Source: Bacteroidales bacterium UBA3843 (GTDB lineage Bacteria; Bacteroidota; Bacteroidia; Bacteroidales; Paludibacteraceae). From it: a stretch of DNA of 64,000 bases. Each line of letters begins with the position of its first letter. The stretch's first letter is position 1. Where the stretch lies: assembly GCA_002392745.1 (NCBI GenBank), contig DGHR01000007.1, positions 35,808-99,807 of the forward strand, read 5' to 3'. Made by a program: the position numbers and the translations under genes. The notes below the pieces were generated by a model. The model was not told the origin of the DNA, did no database searches, and was given only the letters and a program-made list of their open reading frames with translations. Below are positions 48,246 through 63,200 of the stretch, one piece after another.

Positions 48246-51200
48246 GTGAAAACGAACCGGATACATAGAATATTGCTGAACGGCATATTGCTGGCGGTCG
48301 CACTATTGGTGCGTCCCGTTTCCGCATCGGGGCAGTGCATTGATTTCTATGATTTGAACGGGCCGTCAGTTACTTGTGAATACGGACTATATTCCGCGAT
48401 AGAGGGCGGCTCCGCATGGTCGACCCGACAGGGTGGTGTCAATTATGGTATGAACTCCGCCTCCAGCCGTCATACGGTTCATAATGCGGTGGGACGCTAT
48501 GATGAGCGTACGGTTGGAAGTGTGGACTATTTGGGCAATCCCGTACCCGGAGGCTTGCTGGAAATCCCTGCCGGAGAACAGAAATCCGTCCGCCTGGGAA
48601 ACTGGTTGGATGGTAACGCCAACGAGCAACTAAAAGGTGAGGCGGAACGAATAACCTACGATTTTCACGTAACGGAAGGAGCTCCATTCCTGCAAATCAA
48701 ATACGCTGTAGTCTGGGAATCGCCAAACCACACGGAGTTGGCTCCCCGTTTCAAAATAGAATTTCTGAAGGAAGATAATACTCCGGCGACAGTTAGTTGC
48801 GGTGAAGTGGATATAGATGTGACTCGTGCCAATTACATGAATCATTGTACATGGACGAGTTACAATAAGATTTTTGATGAAGAGCACACTTGTAACCGGT
48901 GGCAATACAACTATCGAACCGGCAAGTATGAGTGCGTCGAATGGTTAGGTGCATGGATAAATGATGTAGGCGACCATGATGTCTATTGGCAGGATTGGCA
49001 GACCATGGGTGTAAGTCTTCAAAATTATATCGGTCAAACCATTCGTATCCGAATAACGGCCGGTGACTGCGGTTATACGGCGCACTTCGGTTATGCCTAT
49101 TTTACCGTTCGTTGCGTGGAGGCCAATCTGTTCGCACCCGAGTGCGGTGACGAGAATTCAACCAACACTTTTACAGCTCCTGCCGGGTTCGAATATGCCT
49201 GGTATAAGTTGTCTCCGGACTCAAACCGATTGAGCACTGATGCGTTCTCAACGAGTCAGTCGGTGGAGGTGCAATCCAATCGTCAGTTGTACGAGTGCGA
49301 GGTACAGACACCGGGCAACGCATCATGTGCATTCAAACTATATGCCCAATCTGAGCCCCGTTTGCCGTTGGCTGATTTCTCGGTAGATTTGCGAGAAGCA
49401 TGTGTGGACACTATTTATTTAGCAGACTTGAGTGCTGTTTCTCCGGATGGAGTGGTGCCTTATGCTCCGCATCGCGACGTAGATGAGGTGGAGTGGGATT
49501 TAGGAGACGGACGTGTAACCAAAGAGAACATGGCAGGGCGTCCTATCGTATATGCGCATGACGGCACCTATACCATCAAACAAACTGCCCGTCTGCTGCA
49601 CGGAAATTGCGAAGATGTCAAGATTCGTACGGTAACTGTCCGGGGAACGGAGACAAAGCACGAGGCGCATCTGTATGACACCATTTGCTCGAACGACTTT
49701 GTGATGTTCGACGGCGTGAAACGCAACAAGACGGATGTGTACACCAAGATAAGCAAGTCCACCAACGGCTTTTGCGATTCGACGACCTATCTGCACCTGA
49801 AAGTATGGGATGCCTTCTATCGTGAAGATACAATAGATATATGTCAGGGTGAGAAATACAAGTTCCACCACGCCGGAACGGAGAAATGGGTATTCAGCAA
49901 CGGCGTATATTGGGATTCGTGCCAGACCGTCCACCAGTGCGATAGTGTTTACAAACTGGTGCTACGCGTGCACCCGAAGCATTTCTTCCACATAAAGGAT
50001 ACCATCTGCGAGGGGCAGAGTTATCCGTTCCACAAGAACAACAGCCCTGTGACCTATACTGCAAGCGGCACTTATTTCGACTCGCTGCACACAGAGACGT
50101 GGGGCTGCGACTCGGTGTATCGTCTGGATCTGCATGTCAAACCGTCGTACCATTTCACAGAATCCCGCACGTTCTGTCAGGGCGAGACCTTCCACTACCG
50201 CGGTCATGACTACACAGAGGGCGGCATCTACACCGTACCGTTTACCAGTGCACAGGGCTGCGACAGCGTTTATACACTGAACCTGACGCGACTGCCGTCG
50301 TACATGGTGGATACAGTGGCATTCATGACGGACAAACAGGTTCCATTCCTGTTCCACAACCGGATATGGTGTACCGGCACCGGTCATTATTTCGACACCC
50401 TGCAGACCGTCAACGGCTGCGACTCCATCATTCACCTGAACCTGACGGTACACCCCACCTATTATTTCGAAGATGTACCGGCCACTATCTGCCAAGGCGA
50501 AGTATATGACTTCCATGGTATACCATTGACGCAAAGCGGCACATACTACGATAGTCTGAAAACCATCCATGGCCGCGACTCGGTATATAAAATCGTATTG
50601 ACCGTCAACACGGCATATCATGTCACCCAGACCGCTCAAATGGCGGAGGGCAGTGTCTATCCGTTCAACGGAATGTCGCTGACCACCGGCGGTACCTACG
50701 TATATAACGGCCATACCACCAAGGGTTGTGACTCCATCGTAACGCTCATACTGACGGCTTATCCCAAGTACCTGATTCAGGAAACGGACAGCGTATGCCA
50801 GGGCGAGAGCTATACCTACCATAAGAACGGCGCCAGCATCGTATATGACCATCCCGGCACGTATTATGACAGCCTGAAAACCATACATGGTTACGACTCG
50901 GTTTACAAACTGGTAATTACGCCGCTCCCTAAATACTATTATACCGAAGAGTCATCTATCTGTGCCGGCGAGACCAAAGTATGGCATGGCCAGACACTGA
51001 CCACTCCCGGTATTTACTATGACAATCGCACGACCGTCGCCGGTTGCGACAGTATCTATCAACTTACCCTTTCTGTCCGCGACCGATACGAAAAGACCAT
51101 CAAGGATACCATCTGCGAAGGAGAACACTATATGTTCGGCGGAGTAAACCGCACAGCGGGTGGGGTATATACAGAGAAACGTACCACCTCCACGGGGTGT

Positions 51201-54200
51201 GACTCTATCACGCATCTGGCGCTGACCGTCTTGCCTGCGCAACGTGTCTCCCGCGATGAGCATATATGTGCCGGTGACTATTTCGAGTTCAAGGGCCGTC
51301 ACATCACAACGGCAGGTATCTACGTGGATACACTGACATCCATGACGGGATGTGACAGTATAGTAACCCACCATCTCTATATTCATGGCGTCAAGAACGA
51401 CACCGTGCGTGCGAAGATATGCGAGGGTGACGAATATATCTTCCATGGCAGTACATTCACCACTCCCGGTACACACACGTTGCCGGGTCAGTCTGCCTAT
51501 GGCTGCGATAGTACATACGTACTGATTCTGACGGTCAATCCGCGCTATACCAAAGACACAACGTTCACGCTCTGTCAGAACAATTCCATAACGTTCAACG
51601 GTCATCTCTATACTTCGGGTGGAGACTATGTGCAGACACTCCATACAGCAGCCGGCTGCGATTCCGTATTCCGCATTCATATAGACGAGTATCCGAAGTT
51701 CTTCGCCGCGTCCTCCGCATCGCTCTGTTTGGGCGACTCCATCCTATGGCACGGCCGGGTTATCAAGACAGGCGGAATCTACTACGACTCGCTGAAGTCT
51801 GTGTACGGTTGTGATAGTGTATATCAGCATACCGTCATCGCCCGTACGCCGTTCAAGAAGGAATGGTCCGCCACCATCCCCGGCACCGGTTATTATGATT
51901 TCAACGGACGTCCACTTACCCAGTCGGGTGTCTATTGCGACACCTTCACTTCGGTATTGACGGGTTGTGACAGTATTTTCCAACTCACCCTGACTGTTCT
52001 GCCCACTTATGATGTTCCTCTCACCCGCAGCATATGCGAAGGCGACACTGTAATGTTCAACGGCAAGACGCTGACCCGCGGCGGACTCTATATCGATACG
52101 CTCCATACGATTCACGGCGTGGACTCCATTGTCCGTCTAAACCTGATAGTGTACCGCTCTACCGTCCGCGAGTCGATTGTCCATATATCAGACCAAGAGC
52201 CCTACACATGGCGCGGTAATACATATACACATTCCGGCACCTACGATGACTCTACCACGTCTGTTATCTCCGGTTGCGACTCCATCAATCGGCTGCGGCT
52301 GTATGTGCATCCCACATATCTGTTCGAAGAAAACCACTCGATATGCGATGGTTATTACCAGTGGCGCGGCCGGTCGTATGATTTATCCGGCACATATTAT
52401 GACAGTCTCCGTACGGACACGTGGGGATATGATTCCGTATATGTGCTCCACCTAACGGTCAATTCGGTTTATCGGCGTGATACGACTGTGCATATATGCG
52501 ACGGCGGTTATTATATTTTCGGTGGGACGCCGCGCTATGAAGGCGGAACCTATCGTGACACACTGACCGCAAGAAATGGTTGCGATAGTATATTGACCCT
52601 AACGCTAATCAAGCATCCGGTTGATGTCTACAACGAAACACATGCTATATGCAAAGGGGATAGTTATCCATGGCACGGTCGTACGCTCACGGCATCGAAT
52701 TTGTATCGCGACACCGTCCGTTCTGCACTGACCGGTTGCGATAGCCTGATATACAATCTCAACCTGATAGTCCGCACACCGTATTTCCAAGAGGAGCATG
52801 CGACTATCTGTGGAAATAAATTTTACCATTGGCGCGGTCGTTCGCTCAACGTAGCGGGCACGTATTACGATTCGCTCAAATCGGCCTATTTCCCTTATTG
52901 CGACTCGGTATATTGTCTGCATCTGGCGGTTCACCCGTCTTATGATAACACCATCACGCATACGATGTGCGAAGGTGATTATTATATGTTCGCCGGTCGT
53001 AGCCGTACCGAGGGAGGTATATACGTTGATTCTGCGACCTCCGTACTGACGGGTTGCGACTCCGTTACACGCCTGATACTGAATGTCAAACCTATCTTGC
53101 GCCGCACAGTATCGCATACGATGTGCGAGGGCGACAATTATACATGGCACGGGCGTACCTATTCCTCCTCTGGACTATATTCCGATACGCTCCTGTCATC
53201 CAACGGCTGCGATTCCGTCGTTACACTGCAGCTTATTGTCAATCCGCGGTTCTATGAGGAGACGGTAGCTACTATATGTGGCAACGAGAACTACACCTTC
53301 CGTGGACGTAGTTATAACCAGACAGGTACGTATTATGACTCGCTCAAGACGTCGCGCGGTTGCGACTCTGTTTATTGTCTGCGGCTCACGGTAAACCAGA
53401 CATACGAGACCACGATATATAACACCATCTGTGAGGGTGAGTATGTTATGTTCGGCGGTCAGAGCCGTAGCGTGGGCGGAGTATATACTCAAAACCTGAA
53501 AACCACCAAGGGATGTGATTCCATCATCCATCTGAACCTGACGGTACTGCCCAAGATACGTATAGACAGGGATGTACATTTGTGCGACGGCGATTACTTT
53601 GATTTCAAAGGCAACCATATTACAACGGGCGGTATCTATGCCGATACGACCACTTCGGTTTCCGGATGCGACAGTATCACTACCTATCACGTCTATTTCC
53701 ACCGCTCGCTGCGGGATACGACACGTGCTACGATATGCCAGGGCAAGGAATATTTCTTCCACGGCCAGACCTTCACCACTCAGGGTACGCATACCATAGT
53801 AGGCCACTCCCCATATCATTGCGACAGTACATATGTGCTGATTCTGTCGGTCAGCCCGACCTATTCCATAGACACCACGCTGAGTATCTGTACCGGCGAC
53901 TATGTGACGGTCAACAGCAGGAATTATTATGCCGGTGGAATCTACTATGACAGTCTGAAAACCGTAGGCACCGGTTGTGACAGTATCTATACCATCCGAA
54001 TCAATGAGTATCCGAAGTTCCTTGCCGCTTCCTCCGAATCGCTCTGTCTGGGCGACTCCATCCTATGGCACGGCCGGGTTATCAAGGAAGGCGGTATCTA
54101 CTACGACTCGTTGAAGACTGAGCACGGTTGCGATAGTGTATATCAGCACACCGTCATCGCCCGTACGCCGTTCTTCCGTGAACTGGAAGTCACCATCCCG

Positions 54201-57200
54201 GGTACCTCCTATTATGATTTCAACGGCAAAGTGCTCAGAGATTCCGGTGTTTACCGCGACACCTTCCCGTCCATTTTGACGGGTTGCGACAGTATCATCC
54301 AGTTGACTCTGAACGTACTGCCGGCATACGATATAAACATATCGCACGCGATGTGCGAAGGCGAGACATACATGTTCGGCGGCAAGACCCTGACCAAAGG
54401 CGGTTACTATATCGACACGCTTCAAACCATCCACGGTGTGGACTCCATCGTCCGTCTGTCTCTTACCGTTTACCACCAAATCATCCGCGAGACCATTGCG
54501 CATATCTCGGATAAGCAATCCTATACATGGAACGGAAACAACTACACAACGACGGGCGTATATGACGATACCACCACGTCTGTCATCACCGGTTGTGATT
54601 CTATCAACCGCCTGCGTCTGTCGGTTCATCCGACCTACGTGTTTGCGGAGAATCAGTCCTCATGCGCCAACGAATTTTATAATTTCCACGGCCGTCCGTT
54701 GCAAGAGTCGGGCACGTATTATGATTCGCTCAAGACGGCTGTATGGAATTACGACTCGGTTTATGTCCTGAACCTGACAGTCCATCCCATCTACCGCCAC
54801 GATACCACCGTTCATATCTGCGACGGCGATTATTATACGGTAGCCGGCCGGCCTGTTTACGAGGGTGGTACGTATATCGATACGCTGCCCACGATGCTGA
54901 CGGGTTGCGACTCCATCTTCCGCGTCACTATCATCAAGCATCCGGTAAGCAGTGTGAACGAAACGAAAGAAATATGCAAGGGCTCCATCTATAACTGGCA
55001 CGGACGGGCTCTGTCCGAGACCGGAATTTACCGTGATACCATCAAATCGGTTCTGACCGGTTGCGACAGTTTGCAGTATATGCTTACCCTAACGGTTCGC
55101 AAACCGTTCTACCAGGAGGAAGTGGCTACCATCTGTGGAAACGAACATTATACATTCCGAGGACGCAGTTACAACCAGACAGGCGTTTATTATGACTCGT
55201 TGCAGTCTCCGGTAGAACCATTCTGCGATTCCGTATATTGTTTGCGTCTGACCGTCAACCCGACGCGTATATCGCGCCAGCGCGTTGATATATGTAGCGG
55301 TTCGTCCTATTCTTTCAGCGGCAAACAGCTCTCCATCGGCGGTATATACCGCGATACGCTGCTGACGGATCACGGTTGCGACAGCATAGTGGAACTGACA
55401 CTGTATGTGCATGACAAATACACCATAGATACGGTAGCCCACATAGAAGATAGTACTACCCTCCAATGGTACGGCCGGTCACTTTCTGCAGCGGGTGATT
55501 ATTATGAAAACCGCTCTACAGTATGGGGATGTGACAGTATCGTTCATCTGCGTTTGTACACTCACCCCAGCTATCATTTCACCGAGACGGCACAGATATG
55601 CCAGGGTGACTATTATGAGTGGCACGGCCAGCAACTGCATACGCAGGGCACACACACATTGGCACTACATTCCATCTATGGCTATGACAGTATTTATACA
55701 CTTACACTGACTGTCAAACCGACGTACGTCAAAGATATAAATGACACTATCTGTACCGGCGAGACCTATTATTTCCTCAACCGGCCGTTGAGAGCCGGAG
55801 GATATTATGTCGATACACTTACAACAAGCGACGGCTGTGACTCGATTTTCCGGCTTACGCTCAAAGAGAACCAAAGCCACCTGATAGAGAGCGAATGGAC
55901 CATCTGCAGCGGTGAGACATATCCATGGCACGGGCGTAATCTTAATACGAAAGGCGTTTATTACGACAGTCTGCTTACCGGTACCGGTTGCGACAGTGTA
56001 TATAAATTGACACTGAAAGTTAATCCTTCGTACAGGCGTGAAGTACGTGCCACCATATGCTCCAACGAATATTATGATTTCTACGGCACGCTGCTTAATA
56101 CCACCGGCGAATATGATTATACGATGTACACAGCCGCCGGTTGCGACAGTACCATACACCTCTATTTGACGGTTAACCCTGCATATCCGACCAAGGACCT
56201 TTATGTTACCATCTGCGAGGGACAGCACTATACCTTTGCGGGCAGAGCGCTCACTACCGGAGGTATCTATGTTGACAGTCTGAAGACAAAAGTGGGAGGA
56301 TGCGACTCCATCGTTCGACTCAATCTGACCGTCAATCCGGTATCCCGCGTGCCGATAGCGAAGCATATATGTCAAGGGGAGACATACATTTTCAATGGAA
56401 AGACACTCTCTACGCCGGGACAATATATAGATACGCTCCCCTCTGTTCTCACAGGGTGTGACTCCATCGTAACCCTGCAGTTATACGTGCACGCGCCATT
56501 TTATAATACGGTGTCGCCGATTGTCTGTGCCGGAGAAGCATATGATTTCCACGGAATGAAGCTTACGGCTTCGGGTACCTATACATTGCCGGGTTATACG
56601 CAGTGGGGATGTGACAGCACCTATGTCGCCAACCTGACTGTCAATCCGACTTACATCAAAGACACTACCATCTATCTGTGTAAAAATAAAGAGATTGTCA
56701 TCTTCGGCAAATCATATACACGCGGTGGCAACTACGTTGATACACTCAGTACCAAGCAAGGATGCGATTCAATATACCGCATCAAGCTTATTGAGAATCT
56801 GTCCTCGTTTATACCAGAATCCAGGACCTTCTGCCGTGGCAGCGAGTATATATGGCGAGGCAGGACGCTCACTACACCGGGTGTTTACTACGACAGCCTG
56901 ACTACCATGCACGGCTGCGATAGTGTATACCAGTTGACGCTTACAATGCTCCCTGTCTTCTACCAGGAGGAGAATGCCACCATCTGCGCGAATGAATACT
57001 ATGATTTCCATCATAACCAGTACAACCAAACAGGTGTCTACTATGATAGTCTAACTTCGCTCATTACGGGGTGCGACAGTATCTATAAACTCAACCTGAC
57101 GGTTAATCCTACGTATGGTAGAACACTCTTTGACACTATCTGCGAGGGAGAGTCCGTTATCTTTGACGGTCAAAGCCGTACACAGGGCGGAGTCTATAAA

Positions 57201-60200
57201 GAGTATCGCACTACAGAGAAAGGCTGCGACAGTATCACCTATCTCAACCTGACCGTATTGCCGAAACAGCGTATCTACCGTGACGTGCATCTGTGTGAAG
57301 GAGAATACTTTGATTTCCATGGCAGACATGTGGTCACCGCCGGTTTGTATGTGGATACGGCTACTTCCGTTACCGGATGTGACAGCATAACAACCTACCA
57401 TGTATATGTTCATCGCGTGTTACGCGATACTACCCGTGCAGAGATTTGTCGGGGCAAGGAATATCCTTTCCATGGACAGACTTATACTGCTACCGGCACA
57501 TATACTATCCATGGACAATCCATGTTCGGCTGTGATAGCTCCTACGTACTCGTGCTGAAGGTCAATCCTACCTACACCAAAGATACCACCTTCACTTTGT
57601 GCTCGGGAGATTACATCACACTGAACGGCAAGAAATATTCCAATGGTGGTGAATATTACGACACCCTCCTGACGGCATCCGGCTGCGATTCCATATTCCA
57701 TATCCGGATCAACGAGTATCCGAAGTTCTTCGATGCCTCATCCGAATCGCTCTGTTTGGGTGACTCCATCCTATGGCACGGCCGGGTTATCAAGACAGGA
57801 GGTGTCTATTATGACTCGCTGAAGTCTGTGCACGGTTGCGACAGTGTATATAAGTTCACCGTCATCGCCCGTACGCCGTTCTACCAGGAATTGGAAGCGA
57901 CCATACCGGGTACATCCTATTATGTTTTCAACGGAAAAGTGCTCAAACAGTCCGGTGTATACTGCGATACGTTCACATCTGTGCTGACCGGTTGCGACTC
58001 TATCTACAAACTGACACTTACTGTACATCCCACATATGACATCACAGTCTCTCACGAGATGTGCGAGGGAGAGACCTTCCTCTTCAATGGCCGGACCTAT
58101 AGTGAGGGCGGTTTGTACACGGATACACTGCATACCATCCATGGAGTGGATTCGATTGTCCGGCTCAATCTGATTGTTTACCGCCAGATTGTCAGCGAGA
58201 CTATTGTGCATATCTCGGATAAGGAATCCTATACATGGCGAGGATTGACATTGAAAAATACCGGTGTCTATGATGACTCGACTACGTCTGTCATCACGGG
58301 CTGCGATTCAATCAACCGGCTCCGTCTGTACGTCCATCCGACCTATCGTTTCGAGGATAATCAGGAGATTTGTCAAGGCAGATATTATAATTTCCGGGGA
58401 AAACAGCTTGACACTACCGGAGTTTACTACGATAGTCTGAAGACCGACATCTGGAACTATGATTCTGTCTATGTGCTTACTCTGACGGTCAATCCGACCT
58501 ATCGCCACGACACGATAGCAGAGATATGCGCCGGTGGTTATTACACCTTCAATGGCACGCCTATTTACGATGGAGGTACGTATTTCGATACCATCCAGAC
58601 ACAGCAAGGGTGTGATTCTATCTTCAAGCTGACGCTCATAAAACATCCGTCTAACTATATTGAAGAATCACGGGTGATTTGCAGCGGAGATACATATGAG
58701 TGGCATGGTAAATCGCTCACGAAATCCGGTGTTTATTATGACTCCCTGCGTTCTGTCATTACGGGTTGCGACAGTATCTATAAGCTTACGCTGAATGTAC
58801 ATAACGAGTTCTACCGTGAGATAGTGGATTCTATCTGCCAGGGTGAATATTATAATTTCCATGGTCTGCAACTCAATGCTCCGGGTGTATACTGGGATTC
58901 CGCCCAGTCGCTTGTAACCGGATGTGACAGTGTGTACAAACTGCTTCTCTATACGCGTCCGTCTTATCGGATAACTGTCGTAGATACTATCTGCGAGGGT
59001 GAGTCCTATATGTTTGACGGTCACGCGTACAAGAGCGCAGGTACCTATATAGATACTATACCTACGATGCTGGGATGCGATTCTATCCGCCGGCTTATCC
59101 TGACGGTCAATCCGGTTACCGTGCATGAGAAAACCGTTCATCTGTGTCAGGGCGAGAGTTGTCTGTCGCCTACGGGACAAGTTCTCTCATCTCCGGGATT
59201 GTACATTGACACGCTGCAAGCAACAACGGGTTGTGATTCTATTTTCCGCACAAGAGTTTACGTTCACGCTCCGTTCTACGACACTATTTCGGCTACCATC
59301 TGCCAAGGCCAGTATTATGATTTCTTGGGCCGCAGGGTAAGCGAACAACGCACCTATAAGGACTCGACTGTCACCCAATGGGGTTGTGACTCTATCCATG
59401 TGTTGTACCTGACTGTCAATCCGACCTATTCATCCGATACCACAGTACAACTGTGCCAGGGCGATTATGTGATGTTCAACGGCAACCCGATAACTACGGG
59501 CGGTGTCTATAGTGCCACAGTGCAGACTGTCAACGGATGTGATAGTGTCCTGCGAATGAAAGTTATCTCGCATCCGACCAGTTATATCGAGCAGACCCAC
59601 ACGATGTGCGAGAGCGAGGTATATGAATGGCACGGACGCAGGCTGGTGCAGGCGGGCGTCTATTACGACTCGCTCCAGTCACGTTTCGGATGTGACTCCG
59701 TATTCCGCCTCACACTCAATACTACGCATGAGTTCTACCAGGAAATCAATGCCTCGATTTGCTCCAACGAGTATTATAATTTCAACGGTCGCCAGCTCAA
59801 ACTGCCCGGCGTCTATTGGGATTCTGCGCGCTCGGTTGTGAGCGGATGCGACTCGGTTTACCGCCTCGACCTGACTGTCAAACCGGCATACGACAGCACT
59901 ATATACCATACGATGTGCGAGGGTGATTATGTGATGTTCAACGGCAACAGTTACACCGTCGGAGGCCATTATGTGGACACCCTCTCCGCTATTGGTTCCG
60001 GATGCGACAGCGTGGTGCGCATGGTCCTGAATGTCAAGCCGACTCTGCGCCGTTCGCTGGAGAAACATATCTGCCGTGGTGACAGTTATGTCTTCAATGG
60101 ACGTACCCTTTCGACCCCCGGTTCCTATGTGGATACCCTTGTCTCTTCTATCGGTTGCGACTCTATTGTCACGCTGAGGCTTTATGTTCACTCGGATTTC

Positions 60201-63200
60201 TACCAGCACCGTTACGTGACCCTCTGTCAGGGCGAATACTACGAGTTCCACGAACGCCTGATTTATGAGGCGGGCACCTATACCGACTCGCTGATTTCTC
60301 ATTGGGGCTGCGATTCCGTATATGCGGTAACTGTCACGGTCAATCCCGCTTATGCCGCCGATACTACAGTCTCGCTATGCGACGGGGATTATTTCACCTT
60401 CAATGGTCATACCTATACCAACGGCGGTTTCTATATTGATACTGCGCTCACTCGTGCCGGTTGTGACTCTGTACTGCGAATAACCATCGTACACCATCCG
60501 GTCAGCATCGTAGAGGAGAACGCTGTCATCTGTGAGGGTGAAACCTATTCTTGGTACGGACGGACGCTTTCGCGCAATGCTATCTATTACGATACACTCC
60601 GCACGGTTTCCGGTCAATGCGACTCGATTATCCATCGTCTCACGCTGACTGTACATCCGACGTTCTATCAGGAAGAGGTGGCCACTATCTGTTCCAACGA
60701 GAACTACATCTTCCGCGGCAAGTCTTACCAAACCACAGGTGATTATTACGATTCGCTGCAGACTGCCTTTGGCTGCGACTCTGTCTATTGTCTCAAACTG
60801 ACGGTCAATCCGGCTTCGTTTACCGCGATTACCGATACGTTGTGTCAGGGAGAGGTGCGCTGGTTCGGCGGCCGTCAACTCACAACATCGGGTATTTACT
60901 ATGATACCATCCGTACGGCACTCGCTTGCGACTCAGTCGTACAATTGGCGCTTACTGTCCATCCTGTTTACCATGTGTTCAACGAGGTGGATATATGCCA
61001 CGGCGACAGTGTGCTCTTCGGTACGCGCTATCTGTATAACGCGGGTATCTATACCGACAGCCTGACGACTATCCATGGCTGTGACTCTATTGTACGTATG
61101 CAAGTACACGTGCATTCCAATTTGCACCAGGAATGGACAGAGACAATCTGTCAGGGCGACTACTATAATTTCCATGGTCGTCTCTTGTCGGAAGAGGGAG
61201 TCTATTCCAATATAATGACATCGGAGCACGGCTGCGACAGCTCGTATGTGCTCAACCTCAAGATAGCGCCTACCTACAAGCATGACGTCTATGCAAAGAT
61301 GTGCGCCAACGAATATTACATGTTCAACGGTAGGCCGATAACTGCCGGCGGTGTATATACAGACACCTTCCGAACGGTCTTCGGCTGCGACTCCATCGTG
61401 ACGCTCCACCTCAGCCAGTATCCTATAGAAATCACTCCGCGCACGGCTACCATATGCCGCGGTGACACACTCTATTGGATGCATAATGGCCAAACGGTGC
61501 CGCTCACCAAGCCGGGTATATACGACGATACGCTGCGTTCCGTGATAGGCAACTGCGATTCTATCATACGTCTGACGCTCCACGTTCGCGATACCTATTT
61601 CTTCCCGTCCGAGGTGACTGTTTGCTCGGATGAACCCTACTTGTGGCGCAACCGTCTCTACACGGAAACGGGTGTTTATTACGATTCGCTACAGACCCTC
61701 TATGGCTGCGACTCCGTCTATTGCCTCAACCTGACGGTGAAACAAGCTTATTTCCATAGATGGAACGTGGAACTCTGCAACGGAGAACGCTATGACTTTA
61801 ATGGCCGCTTCCTGACGCAGACCGGCACATATAGCGACACGCTCCGGGCGGTTAACGGGTGCGACTCAATTCTGCAGGTGACTGTAATTGCGCATATGTC
61901 CTACCATTTCTACGAAGAGAAAACCATTTGTGAATCCGACACCTACTATTTCAACGGGCGTCCGGTCAATACTTCCGGTTTCCATCGGGATTCCTTCACT
62001 ACGGTGTATGGTTGTGACTCCATCTATACCCTCTTGCTGACTGTCAAACATGACTATTTCGAGGAGACGAATGCGGTTATCTGTTCCGACGAACGCTATG
62101 TATGGCAGGGTCAGACTTATACCCGCACAGGTACCTATTATGACGCCTATACCACTTCCTCAGGTTGCGACTCTGTCTACAAACTCAATCTGACTGTCAA
62201 TCCGTCTTATTTCTTTACCGAGCAGGCGTATATATGTGACATGGAGAAGTATTACTACAACGGCAAATACCTCACCCAATCCGGTCTGTATTACGATTCG
62301 CTTCTCACCCGTGCTGGCTGCGACTCCGTCTACAGACTGAACTTGACCGTAACGCCCACGCGGCGCGATACCTCTATTGTCAACCTGTGTCTCGGCGATG
62401 CATACGACTATTACGGCACGCCGCTCACACGCTCCGGCCTATACCGCGATACCATCAACGACCCTGTTACCCGCCGGTGTGTCATTACTATGCTTGACTT
62501 GGCATTCACGGCACCGACTGTCATCTCCAATGTGATTGTGGACGAGGCGTGTGCGGACGACCAGAATTTTGCACTCAAGGCGTATTTCTCCGGAGGGAAG
62601 CCGGAGACCTATTCCATACTCTTCAACCAGCAGGCGCACAACGCAGGATTTGTTGATTTGTTGGATCAACCGTACGAGGATTATATCTCCGCTCCGATGC
62701 CTACGTTTGCGGATAGCTACGTGCGGCCTGATTACTATGCGGCGACGCTTATTCTCGATAACCAGGTGTGCGCAAACAATACCGACAATACCTATGATTT
62801 CCAATTGTTGGTACGCTATCCGTCGTGGATTATCGAACAGAACTGGAATGACGTAGTGGCGCTTCTCAACGACCGTTACAACGGAGGATACCTCTTCTCC
62901 AAATACGACTGGTATATCAACGGTAACCAGGTGGACGAGCACGGACCGTATATCTATATGCCGCAAACCCTTGCTATCGGTGATGAGGTTGTGGTCGCTC
63001 CTACGCGGCGCGGAGAGGAGTACGCAGTGCCGAGTTGCCCGATTATCATCTATGACAAGACGCCCGAACTCGTTTCCGACTTCCCTGTCTTTGTCCAGCC
63101 TTCGCAAGTACACGGCCAGTTCAAACTCAACGCTTCTACTGCCGGCACTTATACACTCATTTCCCTGTCGGGTATCATAATGGCAGAGGGAACCTATAAC

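Noticed and set aside
49500..61583. Many long open frames on the strand opposite the 5020-aa gene
   Set aside because: They repeat with the same period as the repeat units, have no promoters and arise from the codon pattern of the repeats; they are shadows.
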